From the NCBI GenBank assembly GCA_030145245.1, contig JAQYWC010000056.1, forward strand, positions 1-64,000: a stretch of DNA of 64,000 bases, written 5' to 3'. This stretch comes from Desulfobacterium sp. GTDB taxonomy: Bacteria > Desulfobacterota > Desulfobacteria > Desulfobacterales > Desulfobacteraceae. Each line of letters opens with the position of its first letter. The first letter of the stretch is position 1. Position numbers and translations under genes: made by a program. The notes beneath the pieces were generated by a model, which saw nothing but the letters and a program-made list of their open reading frames with translations, was not told where the DNA came from and did no database searches. Shown one piece after another: positions 8,275-15,692 of the stretch.

Positions 8275-8516
8275 TCCGTTGTCCTCCTTGTCGTATGAAA
8301 TACCGCTGCCACACAGAACACCGTGCTCACCCCCGCCCCAACGGTTGCTTCCGTAAAGGCAACATCCACCGCCCCCATGATGGCCCAGAGAAGGCAGAGG
8401 AGAAAGCTGTAGGCACCCAGCAGAATCGCGGCACTCAGGAGATCCTTTACATTGATTGCCGCGATGGCGCAGACGATAACCAGAACGAGAATGATCAGAT
8501 CAAGCTGCCAGATCAT
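8271..8516 (-). CDS. MbhD-like (DUF4040) antiporter subunit
   Basis: An 81-residue protein with three hydrophobic segments: LDLIILVLVIVCAIAAI, then KDLLSAAILLGAYSFLLCLLWAIMG, then the region EATVGAGVSTVFCVAAVFHT. The A-x-T-E-A-x-V-G-A-G signature is typical of MbhD and of the NuoJ-like part of MrpA. It overlaps the MnhG gene and the MbhE-MnhB gene by 4 bases each. It replaces part of the large MrpA subunit, which is absent from this operon. Confidence 0.85.
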   Translation of the reverse strand: MIWQLDLIILVLVIVCAIAAINVKDLLSAAILLGAYSFLLCLLWAIMGAVDVAFTEATVGAGVSTVFCVAAVFHTTRRTTD

Positions 8517-8845
8517 ATGGGGTTCCCTCCCTTCTTATCTTTGGTCCACGGCTCCCGGACCGCCCTGACACCTGCGTCCACGATGGCATGGGTGGCCGTA
8601 GGACTGGTTATGAACACAAACACGACGATCAACATGATCTTGATGGCCACCAGAACATTGGCAAAGGAGAAATCGGTAAGAACGTACAGGGCAAGCCCGG
8701 CCATGGAGAGAAACAACCCCATGGTGTCGAGCATTCCTGCCGCATGGAGCCGGGAGTAAAAATCAGGCAGCCGGATGATGCCGATGGAGCCGCCCAGAAA
8801 GAAGAATAAACCAATTGCGATCAACAGGGCTGAGATAAGGTTCAT
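8513..8845 (-). CDS. mnhG: MnhG/MrpG antiporter subunit
   Basis: A 110-residue protein of the MrpG family. It has a first helix, then the signature GSIGIIRLPDFYSRLHAAGMLDTMG (given in part: LPDFYSRLHAAG at about 25-36), then two more helices and a polar tail. It overlaps MnhF by 4 bases upstream and the MbhD-like gene by 4 bases downstream. It is a small structural subunit of the antiporter membrane arm. Confidence 0.92.
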   Translation of the reverse strand: MNLISALLIAIGLFFFLGGSIGIIRLPDFYSRLHAAGMLDTMGLFLSMAGLALYVLTDFSFANVLVAIKIMLIVVFVFITSPTATHAIVDAGVRAVREPWTKDKKGGNPI

Positions 8846-9126
8846 CGATTCATCTCCTGATAGAGGCCTTTGCGTTTATGAAAATACCTGGATGCCGCGA
8901 GAACCGCGATAAAATTCAACAAGGCATAGGCAAGGGCGATATCGATGAACATGTCCACCCGTCCAAAGATAAAGCCGATCATGATCAACAGAACCGTTGT
9001 CTTGCTGCCGATGGCGTTGACTCCCATGATCCGGTCCTTTACCGTGGGACCTACCACGGATCGGTAAAGGGGAATTGCCATGAAAACTGAGAGAACCATC
9101 GCCGAATAGAGAATATAAGTATCCAT
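8842..9126 (-). CDS. mnhF: MnhF/MrpF antiporter subunit
   Basis: A 94-residue protein with three helices and the MrpF pattern. VGPTVKDRIMGVNAIGS (about 26-42) carries the conserved P-x-x-x-D-R-x-x-x-x-N-x-x-G, followed by a helix with an Asp pair (GRVDMFIDIALAYALL) typical of the family. It shares one base with the MnhE stop and overlaps MnhG by 4. Confidence 0.92.
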   Translation of the reverse strand: MDTYILYSAMVLSVFMAIPLYRSVVGPTVKDRIMGVNAIGSKTTVLLIMIGFIFGRVDMFIDIALAYALLNFIAVLAASRYFHKRKGLYQEMNR

Positions 9127-9626
9127 TATTCACCAAATATCCTTGCGACCCGCGCCTCCATTTCGCCAGGGAGAGCGGCCGCCGAGTCCTTGTCAATGGC
9201 GTGCACCGAAAGATCGCCGTATGCTGAGATGTGAACCGTGATGGTTCCCGGAGTGAGCGTGATGGAGTTGGCAAAGGTCACCAGCCCCAGTTCGTCCCGG
9301 ATCCTGCTCCTGAACCGCAGAATATGGGGATCGATACGCTCCATCATGTTGGGACTCAACACAAGGGCCATCACATGGAAGTTGGCAAGAAGAATCTGCC
9401 AGATGAGCCAGGGGAAGTAGAGAAAGAAGTTGAACCAGAGGCGGAGAATCCCCATGGGCCGTGGATTCGGGATGGACAGATCAGAGACAAACCAGGCGAC
9501 AATGGCACAGGATATCATGCCAAGGCTGAGATGAAACAGATCAAACCGTCCGGAAAAGACGACCCAGAAGAGAAGCAGGATAAAAAAACTAATAACGAAT
9601 GACGATTTGCGTTGTTGTAGTTTCAC
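9126..9626 (-). CDS. mnhE: MnhE/MrpE antiporter subunit, first gene of operon
   Basis: A 166-residue MrpE protein. Two N-terminal helices end in the GLxxxxxxW-type LSLGMISCAIVAWFVSD. Then come the amphipathic WLIWQILLANFHVM and a soluble C-terminal part with the signature TFANSITLTPGTITV. The start is GTG at 9624-9626 with a GAGG ribosome site 8 bases upstream. It opens the operon. MrpE is known in other bacteria to affect complex stability more than activity. Confidence 0.9.
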   Translation of the reverse strand: MKLQQRKSSFVISFFILLLFWVVFSGRFDLFHLSLGMISCAIVAWFVSDLSIPNPRPMGILRLWFNFFLYFPWLIWQILLANFHVMALVLSPNMMERIDPHILRFRSRIRDELGLVTFANSITLTPGTITVHISAYGDLSVHAIDKDSAAALPGEMEARVARIFGE

Positions 9627-9689
9627 GACCGGAACCTCATATTATAAAAATATTAAGTGCACCGACTGCTAAGACTAAATCACAGAGAA

Positions 9690-9719
9690 TGAATACAGTT
9701 TAATAACTGACTTAGTCAA
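9690..9719 (-). promoter_or_regulatory. Candidate sigma-70 promoter of antiporter operon
   Basis: On the minus strand a TTGACT (-35, plus 9714-9719) is followed after 18 bases by TATTCA (-10, plus 9690-9695), about 65 bases before the mnhE GTG. The -35 sits in a small palindrome, TGACT-T-AGTCA (9708-9718). The match is only fair. Confidence 0.3.
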
Positions 9720-9756
9720 TTTTTCGCAAAAGGTCAATCGTTATTTCACAATTTAA

Positions 9757-11739
9757 TCATAAAAGATTGTGATTCCAATTCCAGAGCCCCGGCCGCTGTT
9801 TCAGGGTCATCCCCTTGGGCACAGGCTCCTCCATTGTTGCAAACAGGGCGTATCCGGCCCGTTGGAGATCCCTGACCTTGGACGTCAGGTCCAGTCGCCA
9901 ACCGGGATAAACCCAGAAGTTACCGTCCCGTCGCGACACCCATCCCTGTTCGCGCATGGGGCTTTCAAAGGGGGTATCCAGGAGGATATCGTCAGAAACG
10001 ATCCTGGAGATCGCAAGGGGCCAGTTACCAGCCACCACCGCCCCAAGGGAAATGGGGGATGTCGCTGCCAGATCCAGAAATCCCTCCTCCCCCAGTTCCG
10101 GAGAAGCAAACGCCCCGGAAAATCCCTGGGTGCGCAAGCTCTCCAGGGCATGGACGTTGGCAATGTTGCAAAAGGGACCAGCCCAGAGCTCAAGATGGCT
10201 GGCATCATCGAAAAATGAGCGCTGCCACGGCACGTTCAGGACAAAGCGTTTCGCTCCCTTTGCCAGGGCATGGTTAACAGCGGAGATGTGGGCCGCTTCA
10301 TCACCGGGCCACATCACAGGAGAAAGCCACCACCAGGTATCCCGGATCATGCGGTTGGGAAGCTTTTGAAGAATCCCTTCCGAGAGCCACAGGGCTTTTT
10401 CCCCTTCAGACCGGCCCCTGCCTGAGGTCCGGGTCAGGGTCATCTGAGTGCTTTTTTGGCCCCTGCTGCCCCCCCGCTTCCTACTGGTTTTCGGTTTCAC
10501 AGAAAGGGTTTTTCCCTTCAGCGGCCTGACAACCGGGGACTCCAGCTGCTCGAATTCGGTGTTGAGTTCCCGTATCAGGGCATATACTTCACGCTCCCTG
10601 CGGTCCACGATAAAGACAGGATCTCCCTTTTGATACCGGGTGCCGCGATCTGCCCGCAGAACCAGCTTTCCCCGCTTGGGAACGGACCGGGTCACCCGCT
10701 GGATGGAGTGGCCCTTGCCGTCCTCATACCCGATTCTCAAGAGGTCTCCCTTGCACAGGGCCTCCCGGGTCACGAAAAAGGGTTGTTTTTCAACCTTAAC
10801 CCGTCCGGCAAACAGACCCGAGCCCGTTTCCACATCAGACTTCAAGGGATTCTGGGGACGCTGGGGAAGCAGATTGTAGTGGGTCGACGGCCGTCCCATG
10901 GCATACTCGAGGAATGCAAGGGCGGTCCGTTTCTTTTCGGGGTCCTGGCCGTGATCCCGGAGCATGCGGTAGGCCTTGACCGTATAGAAGACGTAGTGGG
11001 GGCTCTTTTTCCGTCCCTCGATCTTCCAGGTGGTGACCTCGGGGATTGTCTTGAGCACCTTGGCAAGCACATCCGCTGAAAAATCAAGACATGAAAAGAA
11101 TCGCTGTTTATTCCCCTTTTGGGAGTAAACCCGCCTGCAGGGCTGGACACACCTGCCCCGGAGGCTGCCCTTTCCACCAAACCAGCTGCTCCAGTAGCAT
11201 CGGCCGGACACGCCGTAGCAGAGGGCACCGTGGACAAACACCTCCAGATCAAGCCCCTCGGGCGTCTTCTCTGCCATGGTCTTGATCTCATCCACATTCA
11301 GCTCCCTTGGCAGCACCACCCGGTCAAACCCGGCCTGTTTCACCGCTTCAAGTCCTGCAGGAAATGAGCTGTTGGCAAGGGTTGACAGATGGATCTCGCC
11401 CTTGAAGCCCAGATGGCGGGCAAGGCGAACCACGGCCAGATCCTGTACGATCAGGGCGTGGGGCCGGACATAGGCGACCAGCTTGGCAAGGATATTTTCG
11501 GTTTTTTCGATCTCGTTGGGCTTAATCAGGGTATTCAGGGCCACATGGACGGCTATTCCCCTGGATTGGGCCAGGGAGGTGAGCCGTGAAAGCTCTTCAA
11601 TGCTGAAGTTAGACGCCTCCATCCGGGCCGAGAAAATTTTAAGTCCGCAATAAACAGCATCGGCCTTGGCAGCGATGGCCGCAAGAAATGAATCAACATC
11701 CCCTGCAGGCGCAAGTATGAGTGGTTTTGTGGTAGTCAT
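9757..11739 (-). CDS. U32 peptidase-family protein (RNA-modification type)
   Basis: A 660-residue protein with the peptidase U32 domain. The N-terminus reads LAPAGDVDSFLAAIAAKADAVY, and the U32 signature is EVFVHGALCYGVSGRCYWSS (about 168-187), followed by cysteines in RGRCVQPCRR. These four cysteines suggest an Fe-S cluster site. Characterised relatives (TrhP, RlhA, UbiU/V) work in tRNA or rRNA hydroxylation or ubiquinone hydroxylation rather than proteolysis, so the peptidase name is historical. A C-terminal half of about 300 residues contains a beta-rich region and a basic linker (about 410-450). The gene stands alone, between the antiporter operon and the small Arg-rich gene. The precise substrate cannot be read from the sequence. 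Confidence 0.85.
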   Translation of the reverse strand: MTTTKPLILAPAGDVDSFLAAIAAKADAVYCGLKIFSARMEASNFSIEELSRLTSLAQSRGIAVHVALNTLIKPNEIEKTENILAKLVAYVRPHALIVQDLAVVRLARHLGFKGEIHLSTLANSSFPAGLEAVKQAGFDRVVLPRELNVDEIKTMAEKTPEGLDLEVFVHGALCYGVSGRCYWSSWFGGKGSLRGRCVQPCRRVYSQKGNKQRFFSCLDFSADVLAKVLKTIPEVTTWKIEGRKKSPHYVFYTVKAYRMLRDHGQDPEKKRTALAFLEYAMGRPSTHYNLLPQRPQNPLKSDVETGSGLFAGRVKVEKQPFFVTREALCKGDLLRIGYEDGKGHSIQRVTRSVPKRGKLVLRADRGTRYQKGDPVFIVDRREREVYALIRELNTEFEQLESPVVRPLKGKTLSVKPKTSRKRGGSRGQKSTQMTLTRTSGRGRSEGEKALWLSEGILQKLPNRMIRDTWWWLSPVMWPGDEAAHISAVNHALAKGAKRFVLNVPWQRSFFDDASHLELWAGPFCNIANVHALESLRTQGFSGAFASPELGEEGFLDLAATSPISLGAVVAGNWPLAISRIVSDDILLDTPFESPMREQGWVSRRDGNFWVYPGWRLDLTSKVRDLQRAGYALFATMEEPVPKGMTLKQRPGLWNWNHNLL

Positions 11740-11770
11740 GATTTATACGGAGGTCCCAGGGCAGGAAAAC

Positions 11771-12037
11771 TTAATAAAACAACGCTTTTGATTTAACATA
11801 AACACTGCTCCAGCGAGTCACTCTAACCCAATTTATTCTTTTCTCTTCAAGATCTTTCCGTCGGCCATCGACATTAAGTCGCCGCTCAATGCCAACCGCC
11901 TGGAAACAATCCATATTATAGACCTGACGACGATCGTCCCCCGACCTTCGATCGATAGCCGACCGCTTCCTCAGGCCCTGCAAGGAATCTTTGTCTGCGC
12001 CTGCCCCGGTTTTTTTTCTATTATCCAAATTCCCCAT
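11771..12037 (-). CDS. Small Arg-rich RRSGxDRR protein
   Basis: An 88-residue basic protein with a strong GGAGG ribosome site 7 bases before its ATG. It contains IDRRSGDDRRQ and later VGIERRLNVDGRRKD, and ends in an aromatic segment (INWVRVTRWSSVYV). The gene at 14195-14371 encodes a relative with the same RRSGxDRR core and GIEKR in the matching place, so the two are paralogues on either side of the DEAD-box helicase. The composition suggests nucleic-acid or phosphate binding, but no function is known to me. It lies 31 bases upstream of the U32 gene on the same strand and may be co-transcribed with it. Confidence 0.7.
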   Translation of the reverse strand: MGNLDNRKKTGAGADKDSLQGLRKRSAIDRRSGDDRRQVYNMDCFQAVGIERRLNVDGRRKDLEEKRINWVRVTRWSSVYVKSKALFY

Positions 12038-12145
12038 GGGATACCTCCAAGGTTATGGACACAGCACGGTTCATCCAAAGATGATAACCTATTACACATA
12101 TATAATATCCGTCCACCCGGGTGTCAAACAGAAACCAGAAACACC

Positions 12146-12216
12146 GGGGTCAGGCTTAGCTTATTGGCAATGCTTACTCACTTCCTTGAGTTTGATCACA
12201 ATAAGCTCCTGACCCC
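12146..12216. repeat. REP-like imperfect palindrome downstream of the helicase
   Basis: GGGGTCAGG (12146-12154) pairs with CCTGACCCC (12208-12216), and AGCTTATT (12158-12165) pairs with AATAAGCT (12200-12207). The two segments are separated on the left arm by a 3-base bulge, giving a 17-bp stem around a 34-base interior. It lies just after the stop of the minus-strand helicase. The form resembles the hairpins mobilised by REP-associated (IS200-like) transposases, and it may also act as a transcript end. There is no T run. Confidence 0.55.
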
Positions 12217-12223
12217 AACAAAC

Positions 12224-13999
12224 TTACGACCGGGTGCTCCTGGAGATTTTCATGGGCTGGCCCGCCACCCACACCTTTTTCAAGAGGCTGAGAATGGTGG
12301 AAGGCATACCAAGGGGAAGGTCCACAAGGGAATGATCCTCTTCAATGGTGATGGTACCGATGAATTTACTGTCAAGTTCAGCCTCATTGGCAATGGCTCC
12401 CACAATATCCTTGGGCCTGACTCCGTGGATACGGCCCACCTCAATGCGAAAGCGCTCCATTCCCTTAGGCGGAGGAGAGGATGGCCGTTTTTTAACCACA
12501 TCCTTATCCGTTTGGGGTGCCGGTTGGGAAGCTGTTTTGGATGCCGTTGGCTTCACAGGTTTGGCATCGGGCCGAAATGACTCTTTGGCACGGGCCGGGG
12601 CTTTTCCATAATCCTTTTTTCCCTGGTATGCCGGCTTTTCCTGGTATGCCGGCTTTTTCCGCGCAGGCTTCGGGTCCGAGAGCAGCAAGGGCTTGTTTCC
12701 CTGCACCATCATGGCCAGGGCTGCGGCAATATCCAGGGCCGGGACATCCTGCTCCTGGCGATACTGATCCATCAGTTCGAAATAGGGCTCAAGATCCGTT
12801 GAGGCGAGGGTATCGGTGATGCTCTGCTTGAAATCCGCGATTCTCTTGTCATTGATCGCCTCGGTGGTGGGAAGCCGCATCATCTCGATCTTCTGACGGG
12901 TGGTTTTCTCGATCACCCGGAGCATCCACCTCTCCCTGGGAGAGACAAAGAGGATGGCATCCCCTTTTCTTCCGGCCCGGCCGGTTCGGCCGATGCGGTG
13001 GACATAGGATTCTGCCTCATTGGGGATATCGTAGTTGATCACGTGGCTCACCCGCTCCACATCCAGCCCCCTGGCCGCTACGTCCGTTGCAACCAGAATG
13101 TCGATCTTCCCGGCTTTAAACCGGTTGATGGTCCGTTCCCTGGCTTTCTGGGCAATATCTCCGTTCAAAGCCTCGGCCGCATATCCCCTGGCCTCGAGTT
13201 TTTCTGCAATCTCCACGGTTGCCGTCTTGGTCCGGACAAAAACGATGATGGCGTCAAAGACCTCGGCCTCCAGGATCCGGGTCAGGGCGTCCAATTTATG
13301 GGTTCCCTTGACCATCCAGAAACGCTGATGAATGGTAGAGGCCGTGGTGGTTCGCAGCTTGATGGTGACCTGTTCGGGATCGGTCAGATACTTGATGGCG
13401 ATCTTCTTGATGGGAGCCGGCATGGTTGCCGAGAACAGGGCGATCTGACGCCCGGCAGGGGTCTGTTCCAGGATCCATTCAACATCATCTATGAATCCCA
13501 TTCGAAGCATCTCATCGGCCTCGTCAATAACAAGGGAGGAGATATTATCCAGGTTGATGGCGCCCCGCTTCATGAGATCCATGAGCCGGCCCGGGGTGCC
13601 TACGATCACATGGACCCCACGCTTGAGCTGGTTGAGCTGGCCCCCATAGGCCTGCCCCCCGTAGATGGGCAGCACGTTAAAGCCCTTCATGCGGGCAGCG
13701 TACCCTTTAAACGATTCGGCCACCTGGATGGCCAACTCCCGGGTGGGTGCCAACACCAGCACCTGGGGTTTCTTGAGTTTGATATCGATGCGGGAAAGAA
13801 GCGGCAAAGCAAAAGCAGCTGTCTTACCGGTACCGGTCTGGGCCTGCCCCAGTACATCACGGCCTTGGTGCACATGGGGGATTATTTGGGCCTGGATCGC
13901 CGTTGGACTTTCATAGCCGAGATCATCCAGGGCCTTTAGGACAGGCTTGATCAGTCCCATTTCGCTAAAACCGGGGTGGGGCAAACTTTCAGAGGACAT
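12224..13999 (-). CDS. deaD: DEAD-box ATP-dependent RNA helicase
   Basis: A 591-residue helicase with all motifs in order: GQAQTGTGKT (I), PTRELAIQV (Ia), TPGRLMD (Ib), VIDEADEM (II), FSATMP (III), ATDVAARGLDVERV (V) and HRIGRTGRAG (VI). After the two RecA domains comes a linker rich in Lys, Pro and Ala with short repeats (YQEKPAYQGK, about 470-520). The C-terminal DbpA-type RNA-binding fold follows (RFRIEVGRIHGVRPKDI). This architecture is that of CsdA/DeaD, which remodels structured RNA in ribosome assembly, mRNA decay and cold adaptation. It is divergent from the small gene at 14195 across a 195-base gap. Confidence 0.93.
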   Translation of the reverse strand: MSSESLPHPGFSEMGLIKPVLKALDDLGYESPTAIQAQIIPHVHQGRDVLGQAQTGTGKTAAFALPLLSRIDIKLKKPQVLVLAPTRELAIQVAESFKGYAARMKGFNVLPIYGGQAYGGQLNQLKRGVHVIVGTPGRLMDLMKRGAINLDNISSLVIDEADEMLRMGFIDDVEWILEQTPAGRQIALFSATMPAPIKKIAIKYLTDPEQVTIKLRTTTASTIHQRFWMVKGTHKLDALTRILEAEVFDAIIVFVRTKTATVEIAEKLEARGYAAEALNGDIAQKARERTINRFKAGKIDILVATDVAARGLDVERVSHVINYDIPNEAESYVHRIGRTGRAGRKGDAILFVSPRERWMLRVIEKTTRQKIEMMRLPTTEAINDKRIADFKQSITDTLASTDLEPYFELMDQYRQEQDVPALDIAAALAMMVQGNKPLLLSDPKPARKKPAYQEKPAYQGKKDYGKAPARAKESFRPDAKPVKPTASKTASQPAPQTDKDVVKKRPSSPPPKGMERFRIEVGRIHGVRPKDIVGAIANEAELDSKFIGTITIEEDHSLVDLPLGMPSTILSLLKKVWVAGQPMKISRSTRS

Positions 14000-14019
14000 A
14001 ATTTATTTACCTTGAGAAC

Positions 14020-14041
14020 AAAAATAGCCGACAGAATCGGC
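14020..14041 (-). terminator. Terminator-like hairpin in helicase leader
   Basis: On the minus strand GCCGA / TCGGC (plus 14027-14041, loop of 5) is followed by TATTTTTG, about 20 bases before the helicase start. It is small, but its position within the 5' leader could allow attenuation or autoregulation, which is known for DEAD-box helicase mRNAs in other bacteria. Confidence 0.3.
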
Positions 14042-14123
14042 ATGGAAAATTTACAATGTAGACTATTGAGACAACTTTTGCAAACAAAAAAAATATCTAA
14101 TAAATTTGTTCCCCACTCACTGT

Positions 14124-14152
14124 TTGACACACCCGGTTTTGCTTTTTATTTT
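14124..14152 (+). promoter_or_regulatory. Sigma-70 promoter of the small Arg-rich gene
   Basis: TTGACA (14124-14129), a 17-base spacer and TATTTT (14147-14152) lie about 43 bases upstream of the ATG at 14195. The -35 is a perfect consensus. Confidence 0.65.
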
Positions 14153-14194
14153 AAGGATGAGGAGAATCGGTCACCGTCCACCATGGAGGTCCTA

Positions 14195-14371
14195 ATGAAC
14201 ACCCAAAAGTATTGCAGAAGAAAACAGGAAAGACGATCCGGAAAGGACAGAAGACGCATCAGCCAAGCCCGCTATTCAGGCATTGAAAAACGGTTGCTGA
14301 CAGAATCCAGGGACCTTTTTGACAGAAGAGAGGCCCACGAAACCTGGCTGGAGTACCAGTCTCCTGGTTAG
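14195..14371 (+). CDS. Small Arg-rich RRSGxDRR protein, paralogue
   Basis: A 58-residue basic protein. The ATG at 14195 is chosen over the longer frame from 13976 because of the GGAGG site at 14185-14189 and a good promoter at 14124. The longer version would also begin inside the divergent helicase gene. It contains QERRSGKDRRR, then GIEKRLL and DRREAH, matching the order of the 88-residue protein at 11771-12037. Charged and lacking hydrophobic segments, it is probably soluble. No function is known to me. The shared ribosome-site context and the flanking helicase suggest a link to RNA or stress biology, as inference only. Confidence 0.65.
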   Translation: MNTQKYCRRKQERRSGKDRRRISQARYSGIEKRLLTESRDLFDRREAHETWLEYQSPG

Positions 14372-14489
14372 GAGGCGGCCAACCGCCAGAATCAGCTATC
14401 CGGAACACGTTAGCTTCTCAGCTCTGATTTTCGTGTTATTTTGGCAAGAGAATCAGATTGTTTTTGGTGCTATCTTGTCCAGATTAGGT

Positions 14490-14518
14490 TTGACTTATCC
14501 AGGCAATGATCCTACTCT
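14490..14518 (+). promoter_or_regulatory. Candidate sigma-70 promoter of binding-protein operon
   Basis: TTGACT (14490-14495) and TACTCT (14513-14518) are separated by 17 bases, about 35 bases before the ATG at 14553. Confidence 0.45.
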
Positions 14519-14552
14519 TTTGATTTTTTTGACCTAAACCAGGCAGGTTGAC

Positions 14553-15692
14553 ATGGAATCGTTGCCAGGAAGCAACAGGCGCACCAAATTTATATTTGCC
14601 CTGATCATACTTGTGGGCGCGTTCCTTTTTTCTCCGGACGTCAGGGCCCATGCAACGGGAATCACCCTGCGGCTGCTTGTGTGGGACGGCTATGTCTCCC
14701 CCATAACCCGGGAGCGCTTTTCAGCCGCGATCAAATCAAAATACAACATCGACCTGAACTTTGAAATCACCAACGCATCCGATCCCGATGATTTTTTCGA
14801 CACCCTCCGCATGGGAGAGGCGGACATTATTTCACCGGCCCACAATCTTGCCAAGGATTCCCGGTACAACCTCACCACCAACGGGCTGACCCTCCCCATC
14901 GACCTGTCTGCCGTTCCCAACTACCATAAGCTCCTTCCCCACCTCCACAAACAATCCTGGGCCATGGAAAAGGGAAAGGTCTACGGGGTTCCTGTTGCCC
15001 ACGGCATCTACGGCCTTGCTTATAACACCGAGCTGATCAAAACGGAGCCGACCAGCTGGGAGATCCTGTGGGACCCCCGGTACAGGGGCAGGTACACAGT
15101 CCACCACGATTACTATGAATTGAACATCTACATCTCCGCCCTTGCCCTTGGCTACGACAAAGACCAGATTTTCCACTATGACCGGATCAAGGGCCCTGCC
15201 CTTGAACAGAAGATAGACCAGCTGGCCGCCAATGCCGGTGTCTTCTGGAAGGGGTTTGACAGGCCGGAGCACTACCGGGAGATGGCCCTGGCAACCACCT
15301 GGAGGATTTCGTTTCCCCAAAACAACGACAGCTTCAAAAAATGGCGCATTGCCGTGCCCAAAGAGGGAACCACCTGGTGGATCGACACCATCATGATCAG
15401 CCGCACCCTTGAGAACCGCCCATTGGCCCTGAAAATAGCCCACGAGTTCATCAACTACCTTCTTACGCCCGAGGTGCAGCTTCTCTCCATCTCCAGGACA
15501 TTGGGGACATGCCCGGTCACGGTATCGGCCCTTGACACCTACATGAAAACCCTGCTGCCCCCAGGAGATGCACCAAAGTTTGCAAGGCTCTTCAAGGGTC
15601 TCATCCCCTGGGAGACCCTTGCCACAAGGGACCGCAACGCCTTTAAACTATTGTGGAACGAAGCCCTTGCAAAGACAGAAAAAGGAAAATAA
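14553..15692 (+). CDS. Periplasmic PotD-like substrate-binding protein
   Basis: A 379-residue extracellular solute-binding protein of the polyamine (PotD/PotF) class. It has an N-terminal signal peptide (basic RRTK, then FIFALIILVGAFLF, with cleavage after a VRAHA-type site). The mature start, ITLRLLVWDGYVSP, matches the L-x-V-x-x-W-x-x-Y opening of polyamine binders. Later segments such as VPVAHGIYGLAYNTELI are typical of the two-lobed fold. No ABC permease or ATPase genes accompany it. Its stop overlaps the start of the histidine kinase (TAATG), so it probably serves as the ligand-sensing partner of that kinase rather than for transport. Confidence 0.82.
   Translation: MESLPGSNRRTKFIFALIILVGAFLFSPDVRAHATGITLRLLVWDGYVSPITRERFSAAIKSKYNIDLNFEITNASDPDDFFDTLRMGEADIISPAHNLAKDSRYNLTTNGLTLPIDLSAVPNYHKLLPHLHKQSWAMEKGKVYGVPVAHGIYGLAYNTELIKTEPTSWEILWDPRYRGRYTVHHDYYELNIYISALALGYDKDQIFHYDRIKGPALEQKIDQLAANAGVFWKGFDRPEHYREMALATTWRISFPQNNDSFKKWRIAVPKEGTTWWIDTIMISRTLENRPLALKIAHEFINYLLTPEVQLLSISRTLGTCPVTVSALDTYMKTLLPPGDAPKFARLFKGLIPWETLATRDRNAFKLLWNEALAKTEKGK

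Noticed and set aside
13976-14194. Upstream extension of the 58-residue Arg-rich protein
   Set aside because: It would start inside the divergent helicase gene and precede the promoter at 14124.
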